From: Acetivibrio cellulolyticus CD2
Lineage (GTDB): Bacteria > Bacillota > Clostridia > Acetivibrionales > Acetivibrionaceae
Reading direction: 5' to 3'
DNA: 64,000 bases
Assembly: GCF_000179595.2 (NCBI RefSeq)
Contig: NZ_JH556659.1
Span: 567,906 to 631,905 of the forward strand
A program made the position numbers and the translations under genes. Positions 18,675 through 27,779 of this stretch are shown piece by piece. Position 1 is the stretch's first letter. Every line of letters starts with the position of its first letter. Below the pieces are notes generated by a model, which saw only the letters and a program-made list of their open reading frames with translations, ran no database searches and was not told the DNA's origin.

Positions 18675-20681
18675 TTACTGGTTTACAGGGAATACCTTTA
18701 AAGTTCCAAGTAAATACATTCTCATATATCCAAAATCAATTGAGTTAAAGGAACCATCACCATTAACATCTGCTGCAATTTCACCGTTCTCAGCAGGGAA
18801 CTTGCTTTCTAGACCGAGTAAATTCATTCTCATATGGCCAAAGTCCAGAGAATTTATAGATCCGCTGTTATCGACGTCACCATATAGGATATCAGATGAC
18901 GATGGAGTCGGTGAAACTGATGATGTAGGAGTTGGTTGTGGGCCACTGCCATTATCATAAGCCATTGCAACGATCAAGTCTAGGCAGTTGTACTGTATTG
19001 AAAGGGAGAACTCATTAAATCTCCAATTATCACTCATTTGTGCTAACGAAATATCTTCATACCATGGACTGGTTGAAGAACCTGTTGGTTTACTCCAGTT
19101 AGCACCGCAAATCAAATAGCCCGGAAGAACTATTGTTGAATTTGCATTGCTGCTGCCATCAGGATCTAGACGACTGTGTGGGTGCAATGGATATTTTTGG
19201 CCGATTCCACTAACCCAGCTTAAGTTCCACGGATTCACTCCCATTGTCCATTGGGCTGCTTTTGCAGCGGCATCTCTTAACGAAGAATCTCCGGTTATTT
19301 CATAAAGTCTATAAGCATCCGCTGCATACGAAATATTAGGTTCGTTTATTCCGAAAGTACCATCATTTTGATTCCAAGTTACTCCAAATGGATTAACCAG
19401 ATTGTCTTTCCAGGTTTTAATGTGGGACGTAAGAAGACTAACAATTTTAGTTTTGAGTGTTCCAGCCTCATTGTAGTATTCAGCCAATGATATAGGTTGA
19501 AGATTCCAATAGTTGGTTGGTTTTACTACAAGACCGCTAAGACTGTTAATTTGTGAATCAATCCAGGTTTTATATTTTGTATCCTTGGTAAGGAGGTATA
19601 ACATTACTTCAGCCCAAAGTCTTGGATTGCTTTGGTCAGTAATTGCATACCAACCTCCGCTTTTTGAAGTGTTGGCTATTGCCCAGCTATATGCACTTAT
19701 TGCTCCAGCTTTACATTCTTCGGAAAAAGCAGGGTCTATTGATGCAAATGCACGAGCAACAGCTGCCAAGCCGCCTGCTGTTTTCATAGTGGCGTCATAA
19801 GTCATGGCGCTAGCATTTCTTGAGTGACCAACACGGTCGTCGGAGTCGCCACGGATTCCGTTTGTCTCATCTGAAGGATATTTCCAAGAATAATGCTGAC
19901 CATTAGGTGCATCTATTGAGTCATAGACACCAGCGCCTGTTGCAGCAAGGATCTTTAAGAGGTCTTGTGCACCTACTTTAGCTTCATCTAAAAGATCAGG
20001 AACCCCATTGCTATCATAATCAAAGTTTGCATTTGTACGTCTCATATATGAAATAGCCAATGCACCTGCAATCCAACCCTCATTACTACCATACTTATTA
20101 TTGTCTCCTGCATCATGCCAACCGCCAACCATATCTTTATTCTGGCCTGATTCGGAACCACATTTGGCATCGTCTGTGTGACAAGCTTTGTGAAGTGCTT
20201 CAGCACTTGGTCTGTTGGTGAAGCCGCTTGACGGTATTGCTTGATTAGTGTCAACACCACAACGCTGAATTCTGTAAAACTCAACCATTTCATCAGTATA
20301 ATCTTTCCATATATTATCCTTTATTGAGAATGTATAGGAAGATACTGAATTTGACTTGATTTTAAATTCTCCTGTCTGATCAAAATCAGTAAAATCTGCA
20401 AGATAATAGGTCTCGCCCCTTGTCCAGCCTGATGGGGTGTATGGACTCATTGTTCCGCTTCCGACTTGTGTTCCATCGCTTGCTTTTACTATCTGGAAAG
20501 TTGGATCTGTTAATGTGCCTGTAACTACAACAACAGCTGTTTTGATCTGACCAACAGAATATCCTGCCTGGCAGACTGTTACAGAAGATGGTGCAGCTGC
20601 TTGAATGCATGTTATACAAAATAGATTAACTATGAGCCCTAAAACTACTATAAAAGAAATTATTTTTACAACCCTTTTCAT
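18675..20681 (-). CDS. Cellulosomal GH9 endoglucanase with N-terminal Ig-like domain and dockerin
   Basis: 668 residues in the CelD-type (theme D) layout. Signal peptide (MKRVVKIISFIVVLGLIVNLFCITCIQA); Ig-like CelD_N domain (about 32-115, VTVCQAGYSVGQIKTAVVV); GH9 barrel (about 120-590) with GGWHDAGDNNKYG (catalytic Asp pair), LHPHSRLDPDGSS (substrate His/Arg) and the catalytic Glu in DNWRFNEFSLSIQYN; short linker; dockerin ([28 protein letters not shown]). The frame is open to 20759, but AAAGGAG and the signal peptide fix the start at 20681. It follows the next GH9 gene by about 115 bases on the same strand, with a perfect hairpin between them. Expected to be an endoglucanase on cellulose or mixed glucans. 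Confidence 0.93.
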   Translation of the reverse strand: MKRVVKIISFIVVLGLIVNLFCITCIQAAAPSSVTVCQAGYSVGQIKTAVVVVTGTLTDPTFQIVKASDGTQVGSGTMSPYTPSGWTRGETYYLADFTDFDQTGEFKIKSNSVSSYTFSIKDNIWKDYTDEMVEFYRIQRCGVDTNQAIPSSGFTNRPSAEALHKACHTDDAKCGSESGQNKDMVGGWHDAGDNNKYGSNEGWIAGALAISYMRRTNANFDYDSNGVPDLLDEAKVGAQDLLKILAATGAGVYDSIDAPNGQHYSWKYPSDETNGIRGDSDDRVGHSRNASAMTYDATMKTAGGLAAVARAFASIDPAFSEECKAGAISAYSWAIANTSKSGGWYAITDQSNPRLWAEVMLYLLTKDTKYKTWIDSQINSLSGLVVKPTNYWNLQPISLAEYYNEAGTLKTKIVSLLTSHIKTWKDNLVNPFGVTWNQNDGTFGINEPNISYAADAYRLYEITGDSSLRDAAAKAAQWTMGVNPWNLSWVSGIGQKYPLHPHSRLDPDGSSNANSTIVLPGYLICGANWSKPTGSSTSPWYEDISLAQMSDNWRFNEFSLSIQYNCLDLIVAMAYDNGSGPQPTPTSSVSPTPSSSDILYGDVDNSGSINSLDFGHMRMNLLGLESKFPAENGEIAADVNGDGSFNSIDFGYMRMYLLGTLKVFPVNQ

Positions 20682-20742
20682 TTTTTTCTCCTTTGCTAAT
20701 TTTAGAACATAAATTTTTATACATATACAAAAAATATTATTT

Positions 20743-20776
20743 CTATCTGGTTCAAGCATTTACTTGAACCAGATAG
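20743..20776 (-). terminator. Perfect 14-bp hairpin between two GH9 genes
   Basis: CTATCTGGTTCAAG (20743-20756) pairs fully with 20763-20776 around a 6-base loop. On the minus strand the tail reads AAATAATATTTTTT. It may be a full or partial terminator after the upstream cellulase, or a stabiliser of its mRNA 3' end. Confidence 0.65.
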
Positions 20777-20796
20777 AGATAATTCATAATATCGGA

Positions 20797-22449
20797 TTAG
20801 AATGAAGAAATCTTTCCAAGTAAATACAATCTCAAATAGCCAAAGTCAATTGAATTATTAGCTCCATCACTATTAACGTCAGCTGCATCAATCCAATTAT
20901 GGGAAGGGTCTATTAACGTAGGAGTTTTGATCATGCCGAGAATCAATTGCCTATAGAAACCAAAATCAATAGAATTTACTTTGCCGTCTCCGTTTAAATC
21001 ACCTTTAATAACAGTGCTTGAAGATGTAGCTGTTGGTGTAGGAGTAGAAGGATTTTTTGTAGGTGTAGGTGTTGAGGAGGATGGTTTTCCAGCCATTAAT
21101 CCTGCGACTGCTCCTACAAAGGCAGCATTGTAGTCTATTGCTACCTCTGTATTCTGATAGGAGTTTACATCATCTAAAAATGCATCACTTGAATCCGGAC
21201 CTCCAACTAAAGCTCCGGTCAGTGTATGCTTAGCAGGTTTTGTATTTTCTCCGCCAGCATATGTATAGCCGTTAGCAGCTCTGTGGTGTGGATGTAAGCT
21301 ATAATTACTTCCGTATCCAATTACATAAGACATACTCTTAGGGTTTTTACCAAGCGCGTAATCTATTTGTGATTGGGCGAAGGTTTTGTAAGTTTCATTA
21401 CCAGTTTGCTTATAGTACTGCAATGCCAGAAGAGCTTCAGCAGAAGCATATCTCAATACTCCCCAGTTGCTTAAATACTTCAAACCGCCTGGAGTTGTAG
21501 TAAGTGAAGTCATCCAATAGTTAAGGTTATACTCCATGGCATCTTTATATTTCTTTTCTCCTGTAAGTTCAGCCATCTTACAGAATACAGCCATGTACAT
21601 ATCATCCCAGCACATTGTCCATTTGTTTATAAAAGGTGATTCACCAAGGAATGTAGTGTGTGATAGGTAACTATCGATTTCTGTCATATAGGAACTATCT
21701 TCTTCAGCGACATAGAGCCATGCCGCAGCCCATGATAAATCATCCCAATAACCGTTAGACTGGTAGAACGCACCTTCTTTATATTTACCAAGATTAGTTT
21801 TAGCCATTGTATAAAGCTCTTTTGCAGCCTTTAGGCAGGTACTTGCATAGGAGGAATCTACATCCTTATAGTTTAAGTACATTAATGTAAGAGCTGATGA
21901 AGTAAGAGCACAAACATCGGAAGCTGCACTTGATGAATTTGCAACATAGGGAACGGCTCTTTCGCCAGTTTGAGTTTCAGGAGCTCCCCAGTATGTGTGG
22001 TCTATCTGTCCATCTCCAACCTGGTAATAGTAAGTTGTTGCATTAGGATGGCATTTTAATAAATAGTCTGTAAAATATTTCATTGTAGATAACATCTTGG
22101 TTTTATTGCCGGTTGAATCAAAAACAGATTTATATTCATATAATGACCAACCTAAAATTGATGCGGCATATGCCTGAGGTAAATTGAATTTTACATGGTC
22201 ACCAGCATCGTGGTATCCGCCTGTTAGGTCTAGGCTGACTACGGAGCCGTCTTGTGTATGGCATGCTCCTCTCCAGTCAAAAACATTGTCTTTTGCTACA
22301 TCAGGACCGCATTTGTTACCATCATAAAAATAAATTGAATATTTTAGTGCAGTACTGTAATCACTTCCAGCTGCGGTAACACTCACAGCGGTAAATACTG
22401 AAGTTAGTAATAGTGACATTGCAAGCACTATTGTTATTATCCTTTTCAT
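20797..22449 (-). CDS. Cellulosomal GH9 endoglucanase with dockerin (no CBM)
   Basis: 550 residues. The signal peptide ends near 27. The GH9 catalytic domain covers about 29-450 with GGYHDAGDHVKFNLPQ (Asp81, Asp84), LHPHHRAANGYTYAGG and SYQNTEVAIDYNAAFVG (catalytic Glu). A Thr-Pro linker and a dockerin (DLNGDGKVNSIDFG, DVNSDGANNSIDFG) follow. There is no CBM3c and no Ig domain, as in C. cellulolyticum Cel9M. A strong AAGGAGG sets the start. A folded leader (22496-22596) precedes it. It lies upstream of the Ig-GH9 gene on the same strand. Confidence 0.94.
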   Translation of the reverse strand: MKRIITIVLAMSLLLTSVFTAVSVTAAGSDYSTALKYSIYFYDGNKCGPDVAKDNVFDWRGACHTQDGSVVSLDLTGGYHDAGDHVKFNLPQAYAASILGWSLYEYKSVFDSTGNKTKMLSTMKYFTDYLLKCHPNATTYYYQVGDGQIDHTYWGAPETQTGERAVPYVANSSSAASDVCALTSSALTLMYLNYKDVDSSYASTCLKAAKELYTMAKTNLGKYKEGAFYQSNGYWDDLSWAAAWLYVAEEDSSYMTEIDSYLSHTTFLGESPFINKWTMCWDDMYMAVFCKMAELTGEKKYKDAMEYNLNYWMTSLTTTPGGLKYLSNWGVLRYASAEALLALQYYKQTGNETYKTFAQSQIDYALGKNPKSMSYVIGYGSNYSLHPHHRAANGYTYAGGENTKPAKHTLTGALVGGPDSSDAFLDDVNSYQNTEVAIDYNAAFVGAVAGLMAGKPSSSTPTPTKNPSTPTPTATSSSTVIKGDLNGDGKVNSIDFGFYRQLILGMIKTPTLIDPSHNWIDAADVNSDGANNSIDFGYLRLYLLGKISSF

Positions 22450-22495
22450 ATATTTCCTCCTTAATAATAAAAAATGATAAATTTGGGAAAAACAA

Positions 22496-22596
22496 AAACC
22501 ATACCACTATTGTCATAGGTATTTTGATTAGCTGCTGCATTGAAAATACTAAACTATATGCATAAGCATAGAATCAATAAAATAGTGTAATGGTTT
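22496..22596 (-). promoter_or_regulatory. Candidate structured 5' leader of the GH9 gene
   Basis: The outer 16-base arms (22496-22511 and 22581-22596) pair at 14 positions. Inside, GTATTTT pairs with AAAATAC (around 22520-22550), and a small palindrome ATGCAT lies at 22558-22563. It sits 47-147 bases before the ATG. It matches no riboswitch I know; plain dyad symmetry is possible. Confidence 0.4.
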
Positions 22597-22857
22597 ACCG
22601 GGTTTGAATATTGTATCTAATCACCTCCATATTTAATTGTAATATCAAAGTTGTTTAACAACCACCTCCGCTAAAAGATAATCATAATAAAAATATGTAC
22701 TATAAACATCCAAAACAATGGAATGAGTATATACCAAAAAAGTATATTTGCAGGATCATTTCTCAGAAGATTGGTATAAAGAAATTAATGTCAAATCTTA
22801 AAACTATTATATCATAAAATATATTTAAAATTAACTAGGAAGTAAATTAATATTATT

Positions 22858-22892
22858 AAGGAATAGCTGAGATATTAATTCGGATTTTTTAC
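22858..22892. repeat. Dispersed repeat copy A
   Basis: 35 bases starting AAGGAATAGCTGAGATATTA, identical at 30 of 35 positions to 30847-30881. A weaker copy lies at 57879-57898. A strong hairpin follows within 80 bases. Confidence 0.6.
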
Positions 22893-22934
22893 TTAGCAAT
22901 GATAGATAAATAAAAAGCATTATTAAATAGAGAA

Positions 22935-22985
22935 ACTATATATTCCAAGAAGCAGCAGAGAAAAAAACTTCCTAGAATATATAGT
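22935..22985 (-). terminator. Hairpin after speD
   Basis: 18-base arms (22935-22952 with 22968-22985) with two mismatches and a 15-base loop, about 35 bases past the speD stop. The minus-strand tail is TTTCTCTATTT. Confidence 0.55.
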
Positions 22986-23020
22986 ATTTGTTGAAGTATT
23001 GGATTTGATAAATTTCATAT

Positions 23021-23845
23021 TTATACTTTGGGAATGTTTCTTCCATAAAATATTTCTGCCATTTCCTTTTTCAATTTCTGTTTGATTTTTTTCTTTTCAC
23101 CCTGTTGTAAATCTTTTTTGGTTACACCAAATAAATAATTGTCAAGGTCAAAATCCTTAATTAGCATTTTAGTGTGAAAAATATTCTCCTGATACACGTT
23201 CACGTCTACATTATGATAGAGGTCCTTTGTTTCACTGGCAATATAGTTTTGTATAGAGTTGATTTTATGATCTATAAAAAACTTTTTACCTTCAATGTCA
23301 CGAGTAAAACCTCTTACTCTATAATCAATGGTAATAATATCCGAATCAAAACTGTGAATCAGATAATTGAGTGCTTTAAGAGGAGATATACGTCCACATG
23401 TAGATACGTCAATATCTGCCCTGAATGTACTTATACCTTCATCAGGATGGCTTTCAGGATAAGTATGGACTGTTATATGGCTTTTATCCAAATGTGCGAG
23501 TACTGTCTCAGGAATTGGACCGGGAGACTCCGTTTGGTTTGAATCATCTTCATGATCATGAGTGTTATTTATTTTCTCCTCAGATATAAGCATGGTAACA
23601 CTAGCTCCTTGAGGTTCGTAGTCCTGACTGGAGATATTTAAAATATTTGCTCCGATAATATTCGATACATTAGTTAGTATTGTGGTCAGTCTTTCAGCGT
23701 TATATTGTTCATCAATATAGTCAATATAGCCTTTTCTATGCTCTAGCGTTTTTGCATAGCAAATGTCATATATGTTAAAGCTAAGTGTTTTGGTCAAGTT
23801 ATTAAAACCGTAGAGTTTTAACTTCTTTAAGGATTTAATTTCCAT
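23021..23845 (-). CDS. speD: S-adenosylmethionine decarboxylase proenzyme
   Basis: 274 residues. Makes decarboxylated SAM for spermidine synthesis. The self-cleavage and pyruvoyl site is in [14 protein letters not shown] (Ser about residue 118), with downstream [27 protein letters not shown] typical of the longer E. coli-type SpeD. The protein is cut into beta and alpha chains at that Ser. AGGAGG sets the start and a good sigma-A promoter lies at 23882-23910. It is monocistronic; no speE is adjacent. Confidence 0.93.
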   Translation of the reverse strand: MEIKSLKKLKLYGFNNLTKTLSFNIYDICYAKTLEHRKGYIDYIDEQYNAERLTTILTNVSNIIGANILNISSQDYEPQGASVTMLISEEKINNTHDHEDDSNQTESPGPIPETVLAHLDKSHITVHTYPESHPDEGISTFRADIDVSTCGRISPLKALNYLIHSFDSDIITIDYRVRGFTRDIEGKKFFIDHKINSIQNYIASETKDLYHNVDVNVYQENIFHTKMLIKDFDLDNYLFGVTKKDLQQGEKKKIKQKLKKEMAEIFYGRNIPKV

Positions 23846-23881
23846 AACATTTCCCTCCTTCCTAAATAATAGTCCATGATT

Positions 23882-23910
23882 ATTATAATTTTATAATGCT
23901 ATTTTGTAAA
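23882..23910 (-). promoter_or_regulatory. Sigma-A promoter for speD
   Basis: On the minus strand TTTACA, 17 bases, TATAAT. The leader is about 30 bases. Confidence 0.65.
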
Positions 23911-23965
23911 TGGTCCATAAAAAATATGTACAACAAAATGTCGATTTGTACCAAATCTAAGCAAT

Positions 23966-23993
23966 TTACCATAGTAAAAAAAGGTGATATAAT
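23966..23993 (+). promoter_or_regulatory. Sigma-A promoter for ppx-ppk
   Basis: TTACCA, 16 bases, TATAAT, about 65 bases before the ppx ATG and divergent from the speD promoter. Confidence 0.6.
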
Positions 23994-24057
23994 AAAATGT
24001 ACATATCACAGATGTGAGTAGTTATCGTAAAATCATGGGGAAGAGGTCTAATCTCAA

Positions 24058-25605
24058 ATGGATAGAGGCAAGTACAAAGTAATGGCGGCTATTGATGTGG
24101 GATCTAATGCTCTAAGGATGATGATCGCACAGGTAAAACCAGATGGGGAAGTAATTCCCATGGAAGATTTATATCAACCAACTAACATGGGAAAAGATAC
24201 ATTTGCTTTTGGAAGAATCCAAGTTCAATCAATTCATGATACATGTGATATATTAAAAGGCTTTTACAGGCTTATGCAGGACTATAAGATTAAAGATTAT
24301 CGTGCTGTAACTACGAGCGGAATCAGGGAAGCTGAGAATAGGGAATATGTGCTCGAACAGATTAGAATAAGGTCTGGACTTGAGGTCGAAATAATAAATA
24401 ATGCCCAGGAACGTTTCCTGATGTACAAAGCGATACGTAATCATATGGTAAATGAACGGATGTTTTCTGAAAAGGGTACAATGATAGTAGATATTGGCTC
24501 AGGTGGTGTTGAAATTTCAGTATATAACCTGGGAACACTGAAATTTACCGAATATATAAAGATAGGTTCTTTAAGACTAAGTGAGGTTCTGGCTGATCTT
24601 CAAAAGAAGACTCTGGATTTTCCAAGTATAATGGAAGAATTCATTGACAGTAGGATTGATTTTTTGGAGGAGATATTGCCACAGTTTAAGATCAACAATT
24701 TTATAGGTCTTGGCGGTGAGCTTAAAACAATCAGTGGGTTGTGCTTAAGTGAGGGTGGAAATAAAGTTCCAAACTTTGTTGGAAAAGAAGAACTTAAGAA
24801 GTTGTATTCAAAAGTTCATAGACATACAACTGCGCAAATTAAAGAAGAATTCGGGCTTAAAAAGAATCAGGCACAAATACTGCTGCCTTCAATAATTTTG
24901 TTTAACAGCTTTTTAAATATGACCGAGGCCGATGGAATATATACACCTATGGTCTCATTAAGGCATGGACTTCTTGCGGACATGGTAGACGAAAGGTATG
25001 ATGTTGCTGGAAGGAAAGAGGCCTTAAATAATATAATCAGTTCAGTATGGCATGTTGGAAAAAAATATGCTGTCGATGAAGTTCACAGTGCGTTTATTGA
25101 GAAGCTGACCTTGTCTATGTTTGATCAGATGTTAAGGGTTCATATGCTTGGCGACAAGGAAAGATTATACTTACGGGTGGCCTCAATATTACACGATGTT
25201 GGAAAATATCTAAATCATAATGGTCATGATATCCATTCTTATAATATCGTCCGTTTCTTGGATATTATGGGCTTCTCGGATGAAGAGCTTAATCTTGTAG
25301 CCAATATAGTGAGGTATCACAGTGATGACATTCCTGACTTATCGCATGAAAATTACAGGGTTTTAAGTCCTAGCCAACAGATAGTAGTTTCAAAATTGGC
25401 AGTAATTTTACGAATGGCTGAAGCACTGGATATTTCACACAAGCAGAAAATAAAGGATATCAAGATAAGTAAGGTTGGAAATGAACTGTATTTTGATATA
25501 GCTGCCAGAGAGGATATATTGCTGGAAGAATGGAGTTTTAATAGTAATGCGACTTTTTTTGAGGAAGTAATGGGAAATAAACCTGTTATCAGACGTAGGG
25601 GATGA
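24058..25605 (+). CDS. ppx: Exopolyphosphatase / GppA-family phosphatase with HD domain
   Basis: 515 residues. The ASKHA-type phosphatase domain covers about 1-305 (MAAIDVGSNALRMMIAQV as phosphate-1 motif; GTMIVDIGSGGVEISVYN as the second). A C-terminal HD-type helical domain follows (about 320-500, SILHDVGKYLNHNGHDIHSYNIV). This long form splits phosphate from polyphosphate, and sometimes pppGpp. It overlaps ppk by four bases in an ATGA-like junction, so the pair is coupled and polyphosphate turnover is encoded as one unit. The start follows GGGGAAGAGG at a slightly long spacing. Confidence 0.92.
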   Translation: MDRGKYKVMAAIDVGSNALRMMIAQVKPDGEVIPMEDLYQPTNMGKDTFAFGRIQVQSIHDTCDILKGFYRLMQDYKIKDYRAVTTSGIREAENREYVLEQIRIRSGLEVEIINNAQERFLMYKAIRNHMVNERMFSEKGTMIVDIGSGGVEISVYNLGTLKFTEYIKIGSLRLSEVLADLQKKTLDFPSIMEEFIDSRIDFLEEILPQFKINNFIGLGGELKTISGLCLSEGGNKVPNFVGKEELKKLYSKVHRHTTAQIKEEFGLKKNQAQILLPSIILFNSFLNMTEADGIYTPMVSLRHGLLADMVDERYDVAGRKEALNNIISSVWHVGKKYAVDEVHSAFIEKLTLSMFDQMLRVHMLGDKERLYLRVASILHDVGKYLNHNGHDIHSYNIVRFLDIMGFSDEELNLVANIVRYHSDDIPDLSHENYRVLSPSQQIVVSKLAVILRMAEALDISHKQKIKDIKISKVGNELYFDIAAREDILLEEWSFNSNATFFEEVMGNKPVIRRRG

Positions 25606-27716
25606 TGTCTATGAAAAAATGTGAAAATAAAATGAACAGTAATTTCTTTAATCGCGAATTAAGCTGGCTGGAGTTTAATGAAAGAGTTCTTGAAGAAGCT
25701 TGCGATACCAATAGTAATCCGGTACTAGAAAGAATAAAATTTATTTCCATTGTAAGTTCAAACCTTGATGAATTCTTTATGGTCAGGGTTGCATCATTGT
25801 TTGACCAGATACTTGCTGGGTTTAATGAGCCTGATATGGGAGGTTTTGCTCCGGCTGAGCAGATCGGTTTAATCTCTACTAGAACTCACAAAATGGTTAA
25901 TGACCAGTATATTTGCTATAACCGTTCTTTACTGGCATGCCTGAAAAAAGAAAAAATCTTCTTTGTGAAACCAAAAGAACTAAATGAAAAGCAAAAGCTT
26001 TATATTGAAAATTTATATTACAAGACCATATTTCCTGTATTGACGCCGATGGTAGTTGACAGGAGCAGACCTTTTCCGCTGATACTTAATAAAAGCTTAA
26101 ATGTTGCACTATTGCTTGAAAACAAAGAAGATGAGAACGAACCTATATTTGGAATGGTTCAGGTTCCCTCTGTGCTTGAAAGACTTGTGGAATTGCCCTC
26201 AAAAGAGAATGAGAAGCATTTTATTCTACTTGAAGATATAATCAAGATGTACATTGAAACTCTATTTACCGGCCACAATATTATTACAATGGCCTGCTAC
26301 CGTATTACCAGGAACACAGATCAGGGGCTTGATGAAGAGGAAGCAGAGGACTTGCTTGAGGCAATTCAGCAGTTTATTAAGAAGAGAAAATGGGGAATGG
26401 TAATAAGGCTGGAAATAGAATATGGAATGTCAGAGGAACTTCTTGGAATTCTCACTGATGAGTTGGAAGTTCCAAAAGAAGGAATATACGAAATAAAAGG
26501 TCCTCTTGATTTGACATTCCTGATGAAAGTATATTCCCTGCCAGGCTTTGTAGATTTAAAATATCCTGTTTACAGGCCTCAGCCTATACCTAAGTTGGAA
26601 GCTGAAGGGGATATGTTTGACGCTATTTCAAAAGGGGACATTTTGCTTCACCATCCATACCATTCTTTTGACCCTGTAACCGAATTGGTTAAACAGGCTG
26701 CCAACGATCCTAAAGTACTTGCAATTAAGCAGACTCTTTACAGGGTTAGCGGTAATTCTCCTATTGTTGAAGCACTTGCTCAAGCTGCAGAGAATGGGAA
26801 ACAGGTAACCGTGCTTGTTGAGTTAAAAGCAAGATTTGATGAGCAGAACAATATAATATGGGCTAAGAGATTGGAAATGGCAGGGTGCCATGTTATATAC
26901 GGACTTGTGGGCTTAAAAACTCACTGTAAGATATTGTTGATAGTTAGGATGGAAGACGATGGTATAAAAAGGTATGTTCATATGAGTACAGGCAATTATA
27001 ATGACATTACAGCCAAGTTCTACACAGATATAGGTTTGCTGACTGCCGATCCTTATTTTGGCTCGGATGCGTCTAATCTTTTTAATATGCTTTCGGGATA
27101 TTCACGATTAACTAAAATGTATAAGCTGGATGTAGCACCAGTAGGTTTAAGACAAAAGTTTATAAGCCTTATAAGGCAGGAAGCGAATTATGCGCGAAGT
27201 GGTAAAAAGGCTAGAATTGTTGCAAAACTTAATTCCCTTGTAGATGAAGGTATAATTAACGAACTGTATGAGGCTTCGAAAGCTGGGGTTGAGATAGATC
27301 TGCTGGTAAGGGGGATATGCTGCTTAAAACCTGGAATAAAGGAACTAAGTGAAAATATCAATGTTAAGAGTATAGTTGGAAGATTTTTAGAGCATAGCAG
27401 GGTGTACTACTTCCATAATGATGGGGAAGAGCAGTTATACCTGTCTAGTGCTGATTGGATGGGAAGAAATCTTGACAGGAGAGTGGAAATACTTTTTCCA
27501 ATTGAAGACAAAGGTATTGTTTCAAATATAAAAGACATGCTGAAGACTTATTTGAAAGACACTGCAAAATCAAGGGTTTTAGATAAGGACGGAAATTACA
27601 GGCATGCTAACAGGCGGGGAAAAGCAGTTATGAACAGTCAGGAGTATTTTTGTAAACAGGCAATAAAGCAGGCTCAGGCATTCTTAAATGATAAAATAGA
27701 TAAAGAACTTGAGTGA
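25602..27716 (+). CDS. ppk: Polyphosphate kinase 1
   Basis: About 700 residues. Reversible transfer of the ATP gamma-phosphate to polyphosphate. The N-terminal domain has FNRELSWLEFNERVLEEA. The two catalytic PLD-like domains carry the phospho-His region GLKTHCKILLIVR, MSTGNYND, and later FLEHSRVYYF and SADWMGRNLDRRVE. The reading frame begins M-M-S-M; ATG at 25611, nine bases behind AGGGG, is as likely a start as 25602. It is coupled to ppx. Confidence 0.94.
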   Translation: MMSMKKCENKMNSNFFNRELSWLEFNERVLEEACDTNSNPVLERIKFISIVSSNLDEFFMVRVASLFDQILAGFNEPDMGGFAPAEQIGLISTRTHKMVNDQYICYNRSLLACLKKEKIFFVKPKELNEKQKLYIENLYYKTIFPVLTPMVVDRSRPFPLILNKSLNVALLLENKEDENEPIFGMVQVPSVLERLVELPSKENEKHFILLEDIIKMYIETLFTGHNIITMACYRITRNTDQGLDEEEAEDLLEAIQQFIKKRKWGMVIRLEIEYGMSEELLGILTDELEVPKEGIYEIKGPLDLTFLMKVYSLPGFVDLKYPVYRPQPIPKLEAEGDMFDAISKGDILLHHPYHSFDPVTELVKQAANDPKVLAIKQTLYRVSGNSPIVEALAQAAENGKQVTVLVELKARFDEQNNIIWAKRLEMAGCHVIYGLVGLKTHCKILLIVRMEDDGIKRYVHMSTGNYNDITAKFYTDIGLLTADPYFGSDASNLFNMLSGYSRLTKMYKLDVAPVGLRQKFISLIRQEANYARSGKKARIVAKLNSLVDEGIINELYEASKAGVEIDLLVRGICCLKPGIKELSENINVKSIVGRFLEHSRVYYFHNDGEEQLYLSSADWMGRNLDRRVEILFPIEDKGIVSNIKDMLKTYLKDTAKSRVLDKDGNYRHANRRGKAVMNSQEYFCKQAIKQAQAFLNDKIDKELE

Positions 27717-27779
27717 GTTTATAAAAGATTAGAAATTAGAAATGTTAATAAGCACTAGTTGAGTTTTAAGGGAGGCGTG

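Larger units (their letters stand above)
22450..23020. other. GH9 leader / speD downstream region
   Basis: 571 bases without a gene. It holds a folded leader for the GH9 gene (22496-22596), a copy of a dispersed repeat (22858-22892) and a hairpin after speD (22935-22985). The stretch 22600-22850 shows nothing recognised apart from two GGAGGTG-like sequences without frames. Confidence 0.55.

Noticed and set aside
18675..18900. Dockerin-coding similarity between cellulase genes as a mobile repeat
   Set aside because: The shared DNA is explained by conserved dockerin codons in five genes, not by a transposable element.
22496..22596. Cyclic-di-GMP or other known riboswitch
   Set aside because: Lacks the conserved core bases of the GEMM or other classes I know; kept only as an unassigned folded leader.
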